Origin: Mariniphaga sp963747515
GTDB taxonomy: Bacteria; Bacteroidota; Bacteroidia; Bacteroidales; Prolixibacteraceae
Length of the DNA stretch: 64,000 nucleotides
NCBI GenBank assembly: GCA_963747515.1
Contig: CAVVFN010000001.1
Location: 248,001-312,000 of the forward strand
Reading direction: 5' to 3'
Below, piece by piece: positions 26,126-33,399 of the stretch. The notes below the pieces were generated by a model. That model had not been told where the DNA came from. It worked only from the letters and a program-made list of their open reading frames with translations, and searched no databases. Within the stretch, counting starts at the first letter, position 1; each line of letters starts with the position of its first letter. Made by a program: the position numbers and the translations under genes.

Positions 26126-26923
26126 TCAACTGTTAAAAACAACAACTGCTTCAGGACTTAAAACTCTGAACGTAAAAGATTCAGTGAAATATAATTTTAC
26201 TTTTCTGGAATCATGTCCATCATATCCAAGAGAAACATCCTGACCTAAAACAAGTTCATAATCGCCTCCGCGATTTGACACAAGAAACGAGTTATGATTG
26301 GAGTGATTAATAAAAACCTGTCCGCCAAGAATTTCCTTCAATTGCAACAACACAGGATATCCTTGAGAAAGATTTATCAGGTTAATCCATTCTTTTTCTG
26401 TAATAACAAGAGAATAGGGTCCTTCAACTGCTTTTCGATCCAGCAAAAGAATCTGATTTCCGATTTCTTTTAAAAAAGCATTTATATTTTCAGGAATAAT
26501 TACCGGTTCAGCTTCTGCCGATTCACGTAATCCCTTTATGCCTGCAGGTTCAAAGCCTTGGTAAATGGCTCTTTCTTCGAATAATGAAATTTCTTTAGCT
26601 GCTTCTTCCAATGAAGAAAGATCAATATCTTTTGCTCCTCTTTCCAGATTATCGAGCTCCCATAAATCCAACTCAAAAGGCCTTCGTACCTCAACCATGG
26701 GAAGTAATTCCCTGATGCCATAGTTTATTCCACTATCGGAATGATCTCCTGGCATGATAAGCCGTCCTGTCGAAACTCCTCCCTGTTTTAATCCATTGGG
26801 CCCATCAACATCAATGAACTTTCGGGCTGTTAAATTTAGATCAAGAATTTGCTTTGTTCTTTCTTTGATCTCTGTCCATGTAGCATCTGTGATTGGTGCA
26901 ATTGATTTTTTAAGAATATTCAT
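26126..26923 (-). CDS. Encapsulin shell protein (family 1)
   Basis: A 265-residue HK97-fold protein matching family 1 encapsulins in length (about 265) and in conserved segments: the N-terminus (KKSIAPITDATWTEI), the FIDVDGPNGL stretch near residue 37, the central GIKGL loop and the C-terminal FRVLSPEAVVVF. Such proteins self-assemble, usually as 60-mers, into icosahedral shells of about 24 nm that take up a cargo enzyme. The cargo gene is directly upstream (14-base gap) and encodes an encapsulated ferritin, so this compartment most likely stores iron and limits oxidative damage. An 83-base gap separates it from pfkB. Confidence 0.95.
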   Translation of the reverse strand: MNILKKSIAPITDATWTEIKERTKQILDLNLTARKFIDVDGPNGLKQGGVSTGRLIMPGDHSDSGINYGIRELLPMVEVRRPFELDLWELDNLERGAKDIDLSSLEEAAKEISLFEERAIYQGFEPAGIKGLRESAEAEPVIIPENINAFLKEIGNQILLLDRKAVEGPYSLVITEKEWINLINLSQGYPVLLQLKEILGGQVFINHSNHNSFLVSNRGGDYELVLGQDVSLGYDGHDSRKVKLYFTESFTFRVLSPEAVVVFNS

Positions 26924-26937
26924 TGCCTTACTTTTTA

Positions 26938-27228
26938 TTAATCATCTTCTATTTTTACTATGTCTTTTTCTGTAAATAAATATTGTTGAAGCTTTTCATC
27001 CCATCCTTCCATATTTCTTCTTAGCCACTCAAGGACCATGCATGCATGTTCAATTTCCTCCTCAAGATTATGTTTTAGAATTTTTTTTAACTGTTGGTTG
27101 GCGGTTGCATTTATCCTTTGATTGTACCAATCAATGGCTTCAATTTCTTCCTTCAATGAGATTAGAGCGCGGGAATAGTCTCTGGTTTCTTCAGATAGCT
27201 CTGATGGAGGTTCATGATAATTTTGCAT
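26938..27228 (-). CDS. Encapsulated ferritin-like protein (EncFtn)
   Basis: A 96-residue EncFtn, a half-ferritin that forms its diiron ferroxidase site between two subunits and oxidises Fe(II) inside the encapsulin shell. From my recollection of the Rhodospirillum rubrum protein, its ferroxidase residues E32, E62 and H65 correspond to E28, E58 and H61 here, and its entry-site residues E31, E34 and W38 to E27, E30 and W34. HNLEEEIEHACMVLEWLRR is the core motif. The chain ends at KIEDD, with no recognisable C-terminal cargo-loading peptide of the LxxGSL kind. First gene of the EncFtn-encapsulin unit. Confidence 0.94.
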   Translation of the reverse strand: MQNYHEPPSELSEETRDYSRALISLKEEIEAIDWYNQRINATANQQLKKILKHNLEEEIEHACMVLEWLRRNMEGWDEKLQQYLFTEKDIVKIEDD

Positions 27229-27254
27229 AGTATAAAGATTTTATTATTTGATGC

Positions 27255-27270
27255 ATAGAATTTTTTACCA
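27255..27270 (-). promoter_or_regulatory. Candidate promoter element for encapsulin operon
   Basis: On the minus strand TGGTAAAAAATTCTAT, 26 bases before the EncFtn start. A second similar element starting CGGCATAAATTT lies further upstream (27312-27297). Both are weak matches to a -24/-12 promoter. Confidence 0.3.
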
Positions 27271-27486
27271 ACTGTAAATATATGTGTGATGTGAAATGAA
27301 AAATTTATGCCGTTTTTAAGCAAATGACTAAAAAAGGGCATAAAGAGGTAATTTGCAGGTAAAAAAGAAAATAACTGACAATTAAAGATTTGATGAATTA
27401 ATCCACAACTGAGGTTAAAAGTCTACAATGTATAAGTGAAACTGGAAGCTTCTTCTCAAACTAAAGGATGATAAGAATATATTTGA

Positions 27487-28845
27487 TTATTTCAGGATTT
27501 CTATTTCGTATTGTTTTATTTTATTGTAAAGGGTTTTGCGGTCGATGTTTAACATTTTCGCAGCCTTGCTTTTATTGTAATTGGATTCAATAAGAGCATT
27601 GATAATAACTTCTTTTTCTGTTACAAGGGTAGCTTGTTTCAGTTCAGTTATTTCACTGCGGATTGCAGAATGGTCATTTTTTACCCCTGAATGCATACTA
27701 TAGAATCTGATTTCGCCGGGCATTACTTCGGGCTTTATTGTATCTCCCTGTGATAGAAGCACAGCGCGGTTGATGACATTTTGCAATTCCCTGATGTTCC
27801 CATGCCAGTCGTATTTATAAACAAGGGCTTTTGTTTCATCATCGAAGCCAAGGATTGATTTATTGAATGCTTTGTTTGCTTTTTCAATAAAAAACTGAGC
27901 AAATTCCATGATGTCATCACCACGATCCCTTAAAGCCGGTAAAGGGATTTTAAAGGCATTAAGCCTGTGAAATAAATCTTCTCGAAATTCGTTTGCTTCT
28001 ACCAGTTTTTGCAGGTCTTCATTTGAGGCTGTAATAATTCGAACATCTACTTTAATGACTTTATTATCACCGACTCTGTTTATAAATCTTTCCTGCAGTG
28101 CTCTTAAAAGTTTTATCTGGTTCTCGTATGGCAGGTTTCCGACCTCATCTAAAAAAAGGGTACCTCCCTTTGCTTGTTCAAAATACCCCATTTTATTGTT
28201 GATGGCTCCCGTAAACGACCCTTTGATATGCCCGAAAAGTTCACTATTGGCAAGGTCTTTTGGAATAGCTCCGCAATCGACAGCAATAAAAGGTTTTTTG
28301 TTGCGGGCACTTGCATAATGGATAGCTTTGGCTATGTATTCCTTTCCCGATCCGGTTTCCCCTTCAATTAAAACTGTTAAATCAGTAGGTGCAACTACTT
28401 TAACCAGTTTCATTACCTCTTTGATTTCTTTGCTGGTACCTGTAACAAAACTATTTTTGAAATCCGTTTGGGTTTCTTTCCCTTCCCTTGATTCCAGTGC
28501 TTTGTGGATCAATATTTTTATTTCTTCTGGCTGAACGGGTTTTGTTACATAATCGAAAGCGCCCGATTTGATAAGCTTAACAGCCATTTTAATTTCTGCA
28601 TAGGCTGTCATTATTATAACCGGTATTAACGGTTTTTTTTCTTTTATTTGTTTTAGAACCTCATATCCGTCTGTATTTGGCAAGCGATAATCACATAAAA
28701 CCACATCAAAATGATTATTTTCCACTAATTTCACCCCATTTTTTCCGGAATAGGTGCCCTGTGCTTCAAAACCACTCTGATTTAGGTGATTTACCAATAA
28801 ATCACACATAAATGTATCATCATCAATTACCAAAATTCTTTTCAT
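27487..28845 (-). CDS. Sigma-54-dependent response regulator (NtrC family)
   Basis: A 452-residue activator of sigma-54 RNA polymerase. Receiver domain at residues 1-120 with the acidic pocket DDD and phosphoacceptor Asp52 (LCDYRLPN) and a conserved K in TKPVQPEE. AAA+ domain at about 140-380 with Walker A GETGSGKE, the sigma-54 contact loop written GSFTGA instead of the usual GAFTGA, and Walker B GGTLFLDEVG. A Fis-type DNA-binding helix-turn-helix lies at the C-terminus (YNKSKAAKMLNIDRKTLYNK). No histidine kinase adjoins it, so it is an orphan; the nearest kinase gene is about 6 kb away. It is the obvious candidate regulator for the -24/-12-like elements in the preceding 24 kb. Confidence 0.95.
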   Translation of the reverse strand: MKRILVIDDDTFMCDLLVNHLNQSGFEAQGTYSGKNGVKLVENNHFDVVLCDYRLPNTDGYEVLKQIKEKKPLIPVIIMTAYAEIKMAVKLIKSGAFDYVTKPVQPEEIKILIHKALESREGKETQTDFKNSFVTGTSKEIKEVMKLVKVVAPTDLTVLIEGETGSGKEYIAKAIHYASARNKKPFIAVDCGAIPKDLANSELFGHIKGSFTGAINNKMGYFEQAKGGTLFLDEVGNLPYENQIKLLRALQERFINRVGDNKVIKVDVRIITASNEDLQKLVEANEFREDLFHRLNAFKIPLPALRDRGDDIMEFAQFFIEKANKAFNKSILGFDDETKALVYKYDWHGNIRELQNVINRAVLLSQGDTIKPEVMPGEIRFYSMHSGVKNDHSAIRSEITELKQATLVTEKEVIINALIESNYNKSKAAKMLNIDRKTLYNKIKQYEIEILK

Positions 28846-29085
28846 ACATTATCTGCCCCAGAAATTAGAACTTTTAAAAGTTAAAAGCCAATTATTACTT
28901 TTTTCCCATCCACTCCATACAAATATATTACAAATTTTGATTCTGGGGATATAATAAGAGTTTGAAGGGGCCAGGTTATTGTTTTTTTTCTTTTAATATC
29001 ATTTAGGCTGATTAGCACATGTTCATCGCTTAGGGTTATCATCCAACAGCTTATGTTGAAGTTTATATACTTCATTAAAACATAA

Positions 29086-29117
29086 ATGGGAATCATTCTT
29101 TTTTGAATAATTCCCAT
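29086..29117 (-). terminator. Strong hairpin terminator of the candidate RNA
   Basis: A 13-bp stem with one mismatch (arms 29086-29098 and 29105-29117) and a 6-base loop. On the minus strand it is followed by TTATGTTTTAA, compatible with an intrinsic terminator. Confidence 0.6.
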
Positions 29118-29168
29118 TCACCTAAGCCAAATTAATTTCTCAAGTGCCAGACTACAGTTATTATGGCC

Positions 29169-29202
29169 GGCATTGTTTAACCTGTTAAGATGCAACAATG
29201 CC
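29169..29202 (-). other. Perfect 9-bp hairpin inside the candidate RNA
   Basis: Arms GGCATTGTT and AACAATGCC are perfectly complementary, and the loop contains a second self-complementary segment, TAACCTGTTA. It adds to the evidence that this region acts as RNA. Confidence 0.5.
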
Positions 29203-29617
29203 CAATACTCATCAGTTTCACTTTCTACAGTAAAAATTGTTGAGCAGTCCGTTCGGTTTTCCGGATTACCTTCACGGACGAAGTGTCATTTTAGTGCCTA
29301 TGGCATATTCCAAAAGAATTAACCATTGCAAGCAGGAATTTCAGTTTTATCCGTCCTTAACCTGTGCAGTAGGGCCTTAAAAAAGTTTTCCCCTTTTTAA
29401 AAATGCCTTCTGCCTAATGACTCAATCTAAAAAAGAACGTTTTAAAATTCTTTAAGTGATTGAACAAACCGCAGGTTTTTATACCGTCCGGTTCATACTT
29501 CGGCTCTTACTTTGTGCCTTCCAAAAGGTAGGTAAGAAAAAGTTCCCGTTTCAACTAAGCTACGTTCTCTATTTCCACATTTTTCAGAGCAGCCTTTTAT
29601 CACTCATCTGGTAATTA

Positions 29618-29647
29618 CAAATGTACGAAATATTTATTCTATCTCAA
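29618..29647 (-). promoter_or_regulatory. Bacteroidota-type -33/-7 promoter
   Basis: On the minus strand TTG, 19 bases, then TACATTTG, which fits the phylum's primary-sigma consensus TTG-N19-TAnnTTTG exactly. There is no protein gene within the following 700 bases, so it points to a non-coding transcript. Confidence 0.65.
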
Positions 29648-29826
29648 ATAATGCAATCAAAATATATATGAAACGAATATTAACCGAGGATCTTAACAAT
29701 TGTTAATAGTAGGCGGGTTTATTTCTTTGCAAAGTATCCAAGCAGCTTCAATTTTGGTGAAAATTAACGTAAGTTTTCAGACTCAAAAAAATTTAAATCC
29801 GAAAAATTGGCAAGAAGTAAAACTGT

Positions 29827-30963
29827 TTATGATAACCTCCGTTTAAAGTCTTCATAATGAAATTCTCTGATGACCTTGAGATGATTGCTTTCTGTCCAAA
29901 TTGCAATAATAGGATGATTTACACCATTAAACATAGTAGTTTTAACCATCGTGTAGTGAATCATATCTTTAAAAATAACCAGGTCACCAGGTTTCAACTC
30001 ATGGCCAAAATCGTAGGCTTCCATATAATCGCCGGCCAAACAGCTTACTCCTCCCAGCCGATACATATATATGCTGTTTTCATCAGGGTCTTTAGCCCCA
30101 AAGATTGCCGGACGGTAGGGCATTTCAAGTGTATCGGGCATATGGGCTGTAAAAGAAACATTGAGAATAGCTGTTTTTATTCCTCTATGTTCCACGATAT
30201 CCATTACTTTTGAAATCAGAACACCTGTTTCCCATGCGATAGCACTGCCTGGTTCAAGTATCACCTTCACATTGTATTTTTTGCGGAATTTTGAAAGTAA
30301 ATGAATCAGATGCCGATGATCGTATCCTTCACGGGTCATTAAATGACCTCCCCCCATATTCACCCATTTTACATGGTGGAGATGTTTTTCAAAACGGGCC
30401 TCCAGATTTTCAAGAACCTTTTCAAGGCTATAGGAATCCGATTCACATAACACATGGAAATGAATTCCTTCAATTCCTTCAGGCAATTCATCAGGAAATT
30501 CAGTGCTTCCCACACCCAGTCGTGAACCGGCAGCACTTGGATTGTATATTTCAGTTCCAACATCAGAATATTCAGGATTTACACGTATTCCACAGGAAAC
30601 TGAATGTTTAACCTGAAGTGTTTTGGGGTAAAACTTTCGGAACTGGGCTAGTGAATTAAAGACAACATGACTGGTATACTGCAACAGTTCATCAAATTCA
30701 TGTTCTAAGTAAGCCGGTGCATATATATGGGCACGGGTTTTCATTTCTTCGAAACAAAGCCTTGCCTCATACAGAGAACTTGCTGTAGCTCCTTTTAGAT
30801 ATTGTCTAACCAGGGGAAATGTGCTCCACATGGCAAATCCTTTAAATGCAAGAATAATTTCAATTCCTGCTTCTTTTTGTATGTTGTCGATGAGTTCCAA
30901 ATTTTTTCTGAGTAATTTTTCATCGAGCACAAATGCAGGCGAGGGAATTTTTGTATAATCCAA
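29827..30963 (-). CDS. nspC: Carboxynorspermidine decarboxylase
   Basis: A 378-residue PLP enzyme of the alanine racemase-fold decarboxylase group. It converts carboxyspermidine or carboxynorspermidine to spermidine or norspermidine. The PLP Lys is K41 in LAFKGFAMW; the family motifs GIHFHVLCESDS, WVNMGGGHLMTREGYD and LEPGSA follow, and the C-terminal partner-subunit residues lie around GVSCLAGDYMEAYDFG. It lies 66 bases downstream of the carboxynorspermidine dehydrogenase gene and the two make the alternative spermidine pathway that avoids S-adenosylmethionine decarboxylase. Confidence 0.94.
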   Translation of the reverse strand: MDYTKIPSPAFVLDEKLLRKNLELIDNIQKEAGIEIILAFKGFAMWSTFPLVRQYLKGATASSLYEARLCFEEMKTRAHIYAPAYLEHEFDELLQYTSHVVFNSLAQFRKFYPKTLQVKHSVSCGIRVNPEYSDVGTEIYNPSAAGSRLGVGSTEFPDELPEGIEGIHFHVLCESDSYSLEKVLENLEARFEKHLHHVKWVNMGGGHLMTREGYDHRHLIHLLSKFRKKYNVKVILEPGSAIAWETGVLISKVMDIVEHRGIKTAILNVSFTAHMPDTLEMPYRPAIFGAKDPDENSIYMYRLGGVSCLAGDYMEAYDFGHELKPGDLVIFKDMIHYTMVKTTMFNGVNHPIIAIWTESNHLKVIREFHYEDFKRRLS

Positions 30964-30988
30964 GATGAATTAAAATTTTAAAGGTAAA

Positions 30989-31011
30989 GGAAATAACCGC
31001 AAGTTATTTCC
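30989..31011 (-). other. Hairpin between the two spermidine genes
   Basis: A perfect 9-bp stem GGAAATAAC / GTTATTTCC with loop of 5 bases. It lies between the dehydrogenase stop and the nspC start. It may attenuate read-through or mark an mRNA processing site; the flanking T-run is weak on the minus strand. Confidence 0.45.
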
Positions 31012-31029
31012 TTTTGTCAGTTTATTGTA

Positions 31030-32223
31030 TTACAGTTCAATATCCACATCAACAGCTTCCTGCCAGGGAAGACCATATTCACCGATTCTTTCCATGAAAG
31101 GATCTGGATTAAATTCTTCAACATTGAACACACCTTTTCCTTTCCATTTGCCCGTTAATACCATCATGGCCCCCAGCATAGCAGGAACTCCGGTTGTATA
31201 GGAAACTGCCTGTGTTCCTGTTTCTTTATAAGCTATTTCATGCCTGCAGTTATTCCATATATAATACGTTCTTTTTTTTCCATCTTTCAATCCTTTTATC
31301 CGGCAACCTATTGAAGTTTCTCCTACATAATTTTCTCCCAGTTCTCCTGGATCAGGAAGGACATATTTAAGAAATTCCAGGGGAATAACATCGATCCCCT
31401 TGTATTTGACAGGATCAATGCGAGCCATACCAATATTTTGTATTACCCTTAGATGAGTAAGATATTCTTCTCCAAAGGTCATCCAGAAACGTGCACGTTT
31501 AAGGGTTGGAAAATTCTTTACAAGCGACTCCAGTTCTTCATGGAAAATCAGATATGAATCACGTGGACCAATATTAGGATAATTCAATACCTTTTTGATT
31601 TCATGAGGTTCGGTTTCCACCCATTCACCATTTTCCCAATATTTTCCTTTTTGTGTGATTTCCCTAATGTTGATTTCGGGATTAAAATTGGTAGCAAATG
31701 CTTTTCCGTGACTGCCGGCATTGCAATCAACAATATCAAGAGTTTGCAATTCATCAAAATGATGTTTGGCAGCATAAGCAGTATAAATGCTTGTTACTCC
31801 GGGATCAAACCCACAGCCCAATACAGCCATTATCCCATTTTCTGCAAAGCGTTCATGGTAAGCCCATTGCCAGCTGTACTCAAACTTTGCTTCCTCTTTG
31901 GGTTCATAATTGGCAGTATCCAGGTAATTTACACCTGTTGCAAGGCAGGCATCCATAATTGGTAAATCCTGATAGGGTAAAGCTACATTAATTACCAGTT
32001 CTGGCTTAAAACTGTTGATCAATTCAATTACTTCAGGAACATTATCAGCATTCACCTGTGCGGTTTGGATTCTTCCTTTACCAACTTCTCTGGCAATGGT
32101 TTCACATTTCGACAAGGTGCGGCTTGCCAGCATAATATCTGAAAAGACTTCCGGGTTATCGGCGCATTTACTGGCCACTACACGTCCTACTCCTCCGGCA
32201 CCAATAATTAAAATTTTACTCAT
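31030..32223 (-). CDS. Carboxynorspermidine dehydrogenase (saccharopine dehydrogenase family)
   Basis: A 397-residue NAD(P)H-dependent enzyme of the saccharopine dehydrogenase family. Next to nspC its likely reaction is the reductive condensation of putrescine (or diaminopropane) with aspartate semialdehyde. The Rossmann motif is ILIIGAGGVGRVVASKCADN, followed by VINVALPYQDLPIMDACLATG and GCGFDPGVTSIYTAYA. I chose the ATG at 32223, which directly precedes the Rossmann strand; an ATG 13 codons upstream adds Lys-rich residues that are not family-like. It is divergent from the agmatinase gene. Confidence 0.93.
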   Translation of the reverse strand: MSKILIIGAGGVGRVVASKCADNPEVFSDIMLASRTLSKCETIAREVGKGRIQTAQVNADNVPEVIELINSFKPELVINVALPYQDLPIMDACLATGVNYLDTANYEPKEEAKFEYSWQWAYHERFAENGIMAVLGCGFDPGVTSIYTAYAAKHHFDELQTLDIVDCNAGSHGKAFATNFNPEINIREITQKGKYWENGEWVETEPHEIKKVLNYPNIGPRDSYLIFHEELESLVKNFPTLKRARFWMTFGEEYLTHLRVIQNIGMARIDPVKYKGIDVIPLEFLKYVLPDPGELGENYVGETSIGCRIKGLKDGKKRTYYIWNNCRHEIAYKETGTQAVSYTTGVPAMLGAMMVLTGKWKGKGVFNVEEFNPDPFMERIGEYGLPWQEAVDVDIEL

Positions 32224-32330
32224 TCTTTTCTGTTTTTTTTTAATTAACATGCAAAAACTCAATGTTTATTAAATGAATGGTAATATTTTCGCATATTACA
32301 TGAAATTTAAAGCAAAATAAACAATTTTTA

Positions 32331-33380
32331 ATGAACAACATAACAGAAAGGCGGGAATTTAACCCCAGTGGGGTAGGTTTAAAAAATGGAAATTTCATTG
32401 GATTACCATATAATGAAAAATCAGCAAATGTTATTTTAATTCCGGTTCCATGGGATGTGACCGTTTCCTTTGGTGACGGAACAGCCTTGGCCCCAATGGC
32501 TATCCTTGATGCATCTGTGCAACTTGATTTATATGATCCGGATGTGCCGGATGCATGGAATTTAGGAATTTTTATGCTTCCGGCCGATGAAAATATACTC
32601 AGAAATAGAAATGAGTTGCGGCCATTAGCTTTCGAATATATAAATTTTCTTGAATCGGGTGGTGATGTTTCACAAAATTCTGTTATGGAAGAAATACTGG
32701 AGAGAATCAATACAGCTTGCATGAAAGTGAATGAAAGTGTATACAGGCAGTCGAAGAAAGTTATTGAAGCAGGTAAGCTAGCGGCTGTTATTGGAGGAGA
32801 TCATAGTGTTCCGCTGGGCCTCTTGAAAGCTGTTGGTGAAAAATACAACGATTTTGGTATATTACAAATCGATGCTCATCTTGATTTGCGCAACAGTTAT
32901 GAAGGATTTTCGTTTTCACATGCCTCTGTTTTTTATAATGCACTAAAGGAAAATTCAGTTACGAAACTGGTGCAGGTTGGTATACGGGATTATTGCCAGG
33001 AAGAACTTGAAGTAATAAAAAAGGAAGGATCCCGAATTTCCGTATTTTACGACCATCAGCTAAAAGAAGAACTCTATATGGGAATGTCATGGAATACACT
33101 ATGTGAAAATATAATTGAAAAGTTACCGCACAATGTTTATATAAGTTTTGATGTTGATGGTTTTGATCCACGGCTATGCCCCAATACCGGCACACCGGTA
33201 CCTGGTGGGTTTGATTTTCCTGAGGTAGTTTTTCTTTTTAAAAAGCTGGTGGAAACGGGGCGCAACATTATTGGATTTGATGTTTGTGAAACCGGCAACC
33301 ATCAGTGGGATTCAAATGTTGGTGCCCGTATCATTTACAAATTAAGTAATCTTGCCGGACATTCTGTGGGAATGATTTAA
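32331..33380 (+). CDS. Agmatinase/arginase-family ureohydrolase
   Basis: A 349-residue Mn-dependent ureohydrolase. The metal ligands are in GGDHSVPLG, DAHLDLRNSYEGFSFSHAS and SFDVDGFDP, all intact. Agmatinase (giving putrescine and urea from agmatine) is favoured over arginase because of the polyamine genes on the other side of the divergent promoter; putrescine is the substrate of the spermidine route encoded there. An arginine decarboxylase gene is not present in the window. It is about 40 residues longer than the shortest agmatinases. The AbgT gene follows after 19 bases. Confidence 0.9.
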   Translation: MNNITERREFNPSGVGLKNGNFIGLPYNEKSANVILIPVPWDVTVSFGDGTALAPMAILDASVQLDLYDPDVPDAWNLGIFMLPADENILRNRNELRPLAFEYINFLESGGDVSQNSVMEEILERINTACMKVNESVYRQSKKVIEAGKLAAVIGGDHSVPLGLLKAVGEKYNDFGILQIDAHLDLRNSYEGFSFSHASVFYNALKENSVTKLVQVGIRDYCQEELEVIKKEGSRISVFYDHQLKEELYMGMSWNTLCENIIEKLPHNVYISFDVDGFDPRLCPNTGTPVPGGFDFPEVVFLFKKLVETGRNIIGFDVCETGNHQWDSNVGARIIYKLSNLAGHSVGMI

Positions 33381-33399
33381 TGCGATTTTTTAAGAAATA

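Larger units (their letters stand above)
29080..29611 (-). ncRNA. Candidate structured non-coding RNA
   Basis: The minus strand has a near-perfect Bacteroidota promoter ending at 29618, so transcription should begin near 29611, and a 13-bp hairpin with a T-rich tail at 29086-29117 that could end it. Within about 530 nt: AGTGAT (29599-29604 region) can pair with ATCACT (29455-29460 region), closing a 150-nt segment; inside it CTTAC/GTAAG encloses CCTT-TTGG-AAGG, with ACTT/AAGT extending the stem, and a separate hairpin AACCG/CGGTT. A T-run after AAGAA/TTCTT near 29431-29450 may end a shorter 180-nt form. The long irregular stem is reminiscent of 6S RNA, but no conserved sequence proves this. 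Motifs of tmRNA and RNase P RNA are absent. Confidence 0.45.
28846..29826. other. Long region without a convincing gene
   Basis: 981 bases between the response regulator and the carboxynorspermidine decarboxylase, both on the minus strand. It contains a consensus-like promoter (29618-29647), several stable hairpins and a strong terminator-like hairpin (29086-29117), described as separate entries. An open frame of 78 codons inside it starts in that terminator hairpin and is judged not to be a gene. Confidence 0.65.

Noticed and set aside
28881..29117. A 78-codon open frame on the minus strand upstream of the response regulator
   Set aside because: Its first codons coincide with a 13-bp terminator-like hairpin, the product has no recognisable family, and the whole region looks like RNA-encoding or regulatory sequence.
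29118..29611. tmRNA or RNase P RNA
   Set aside because: The conserved tRNA-like ends and tag frame of tmRNA and the conserved core of RNase P RNA are not present on either strand.
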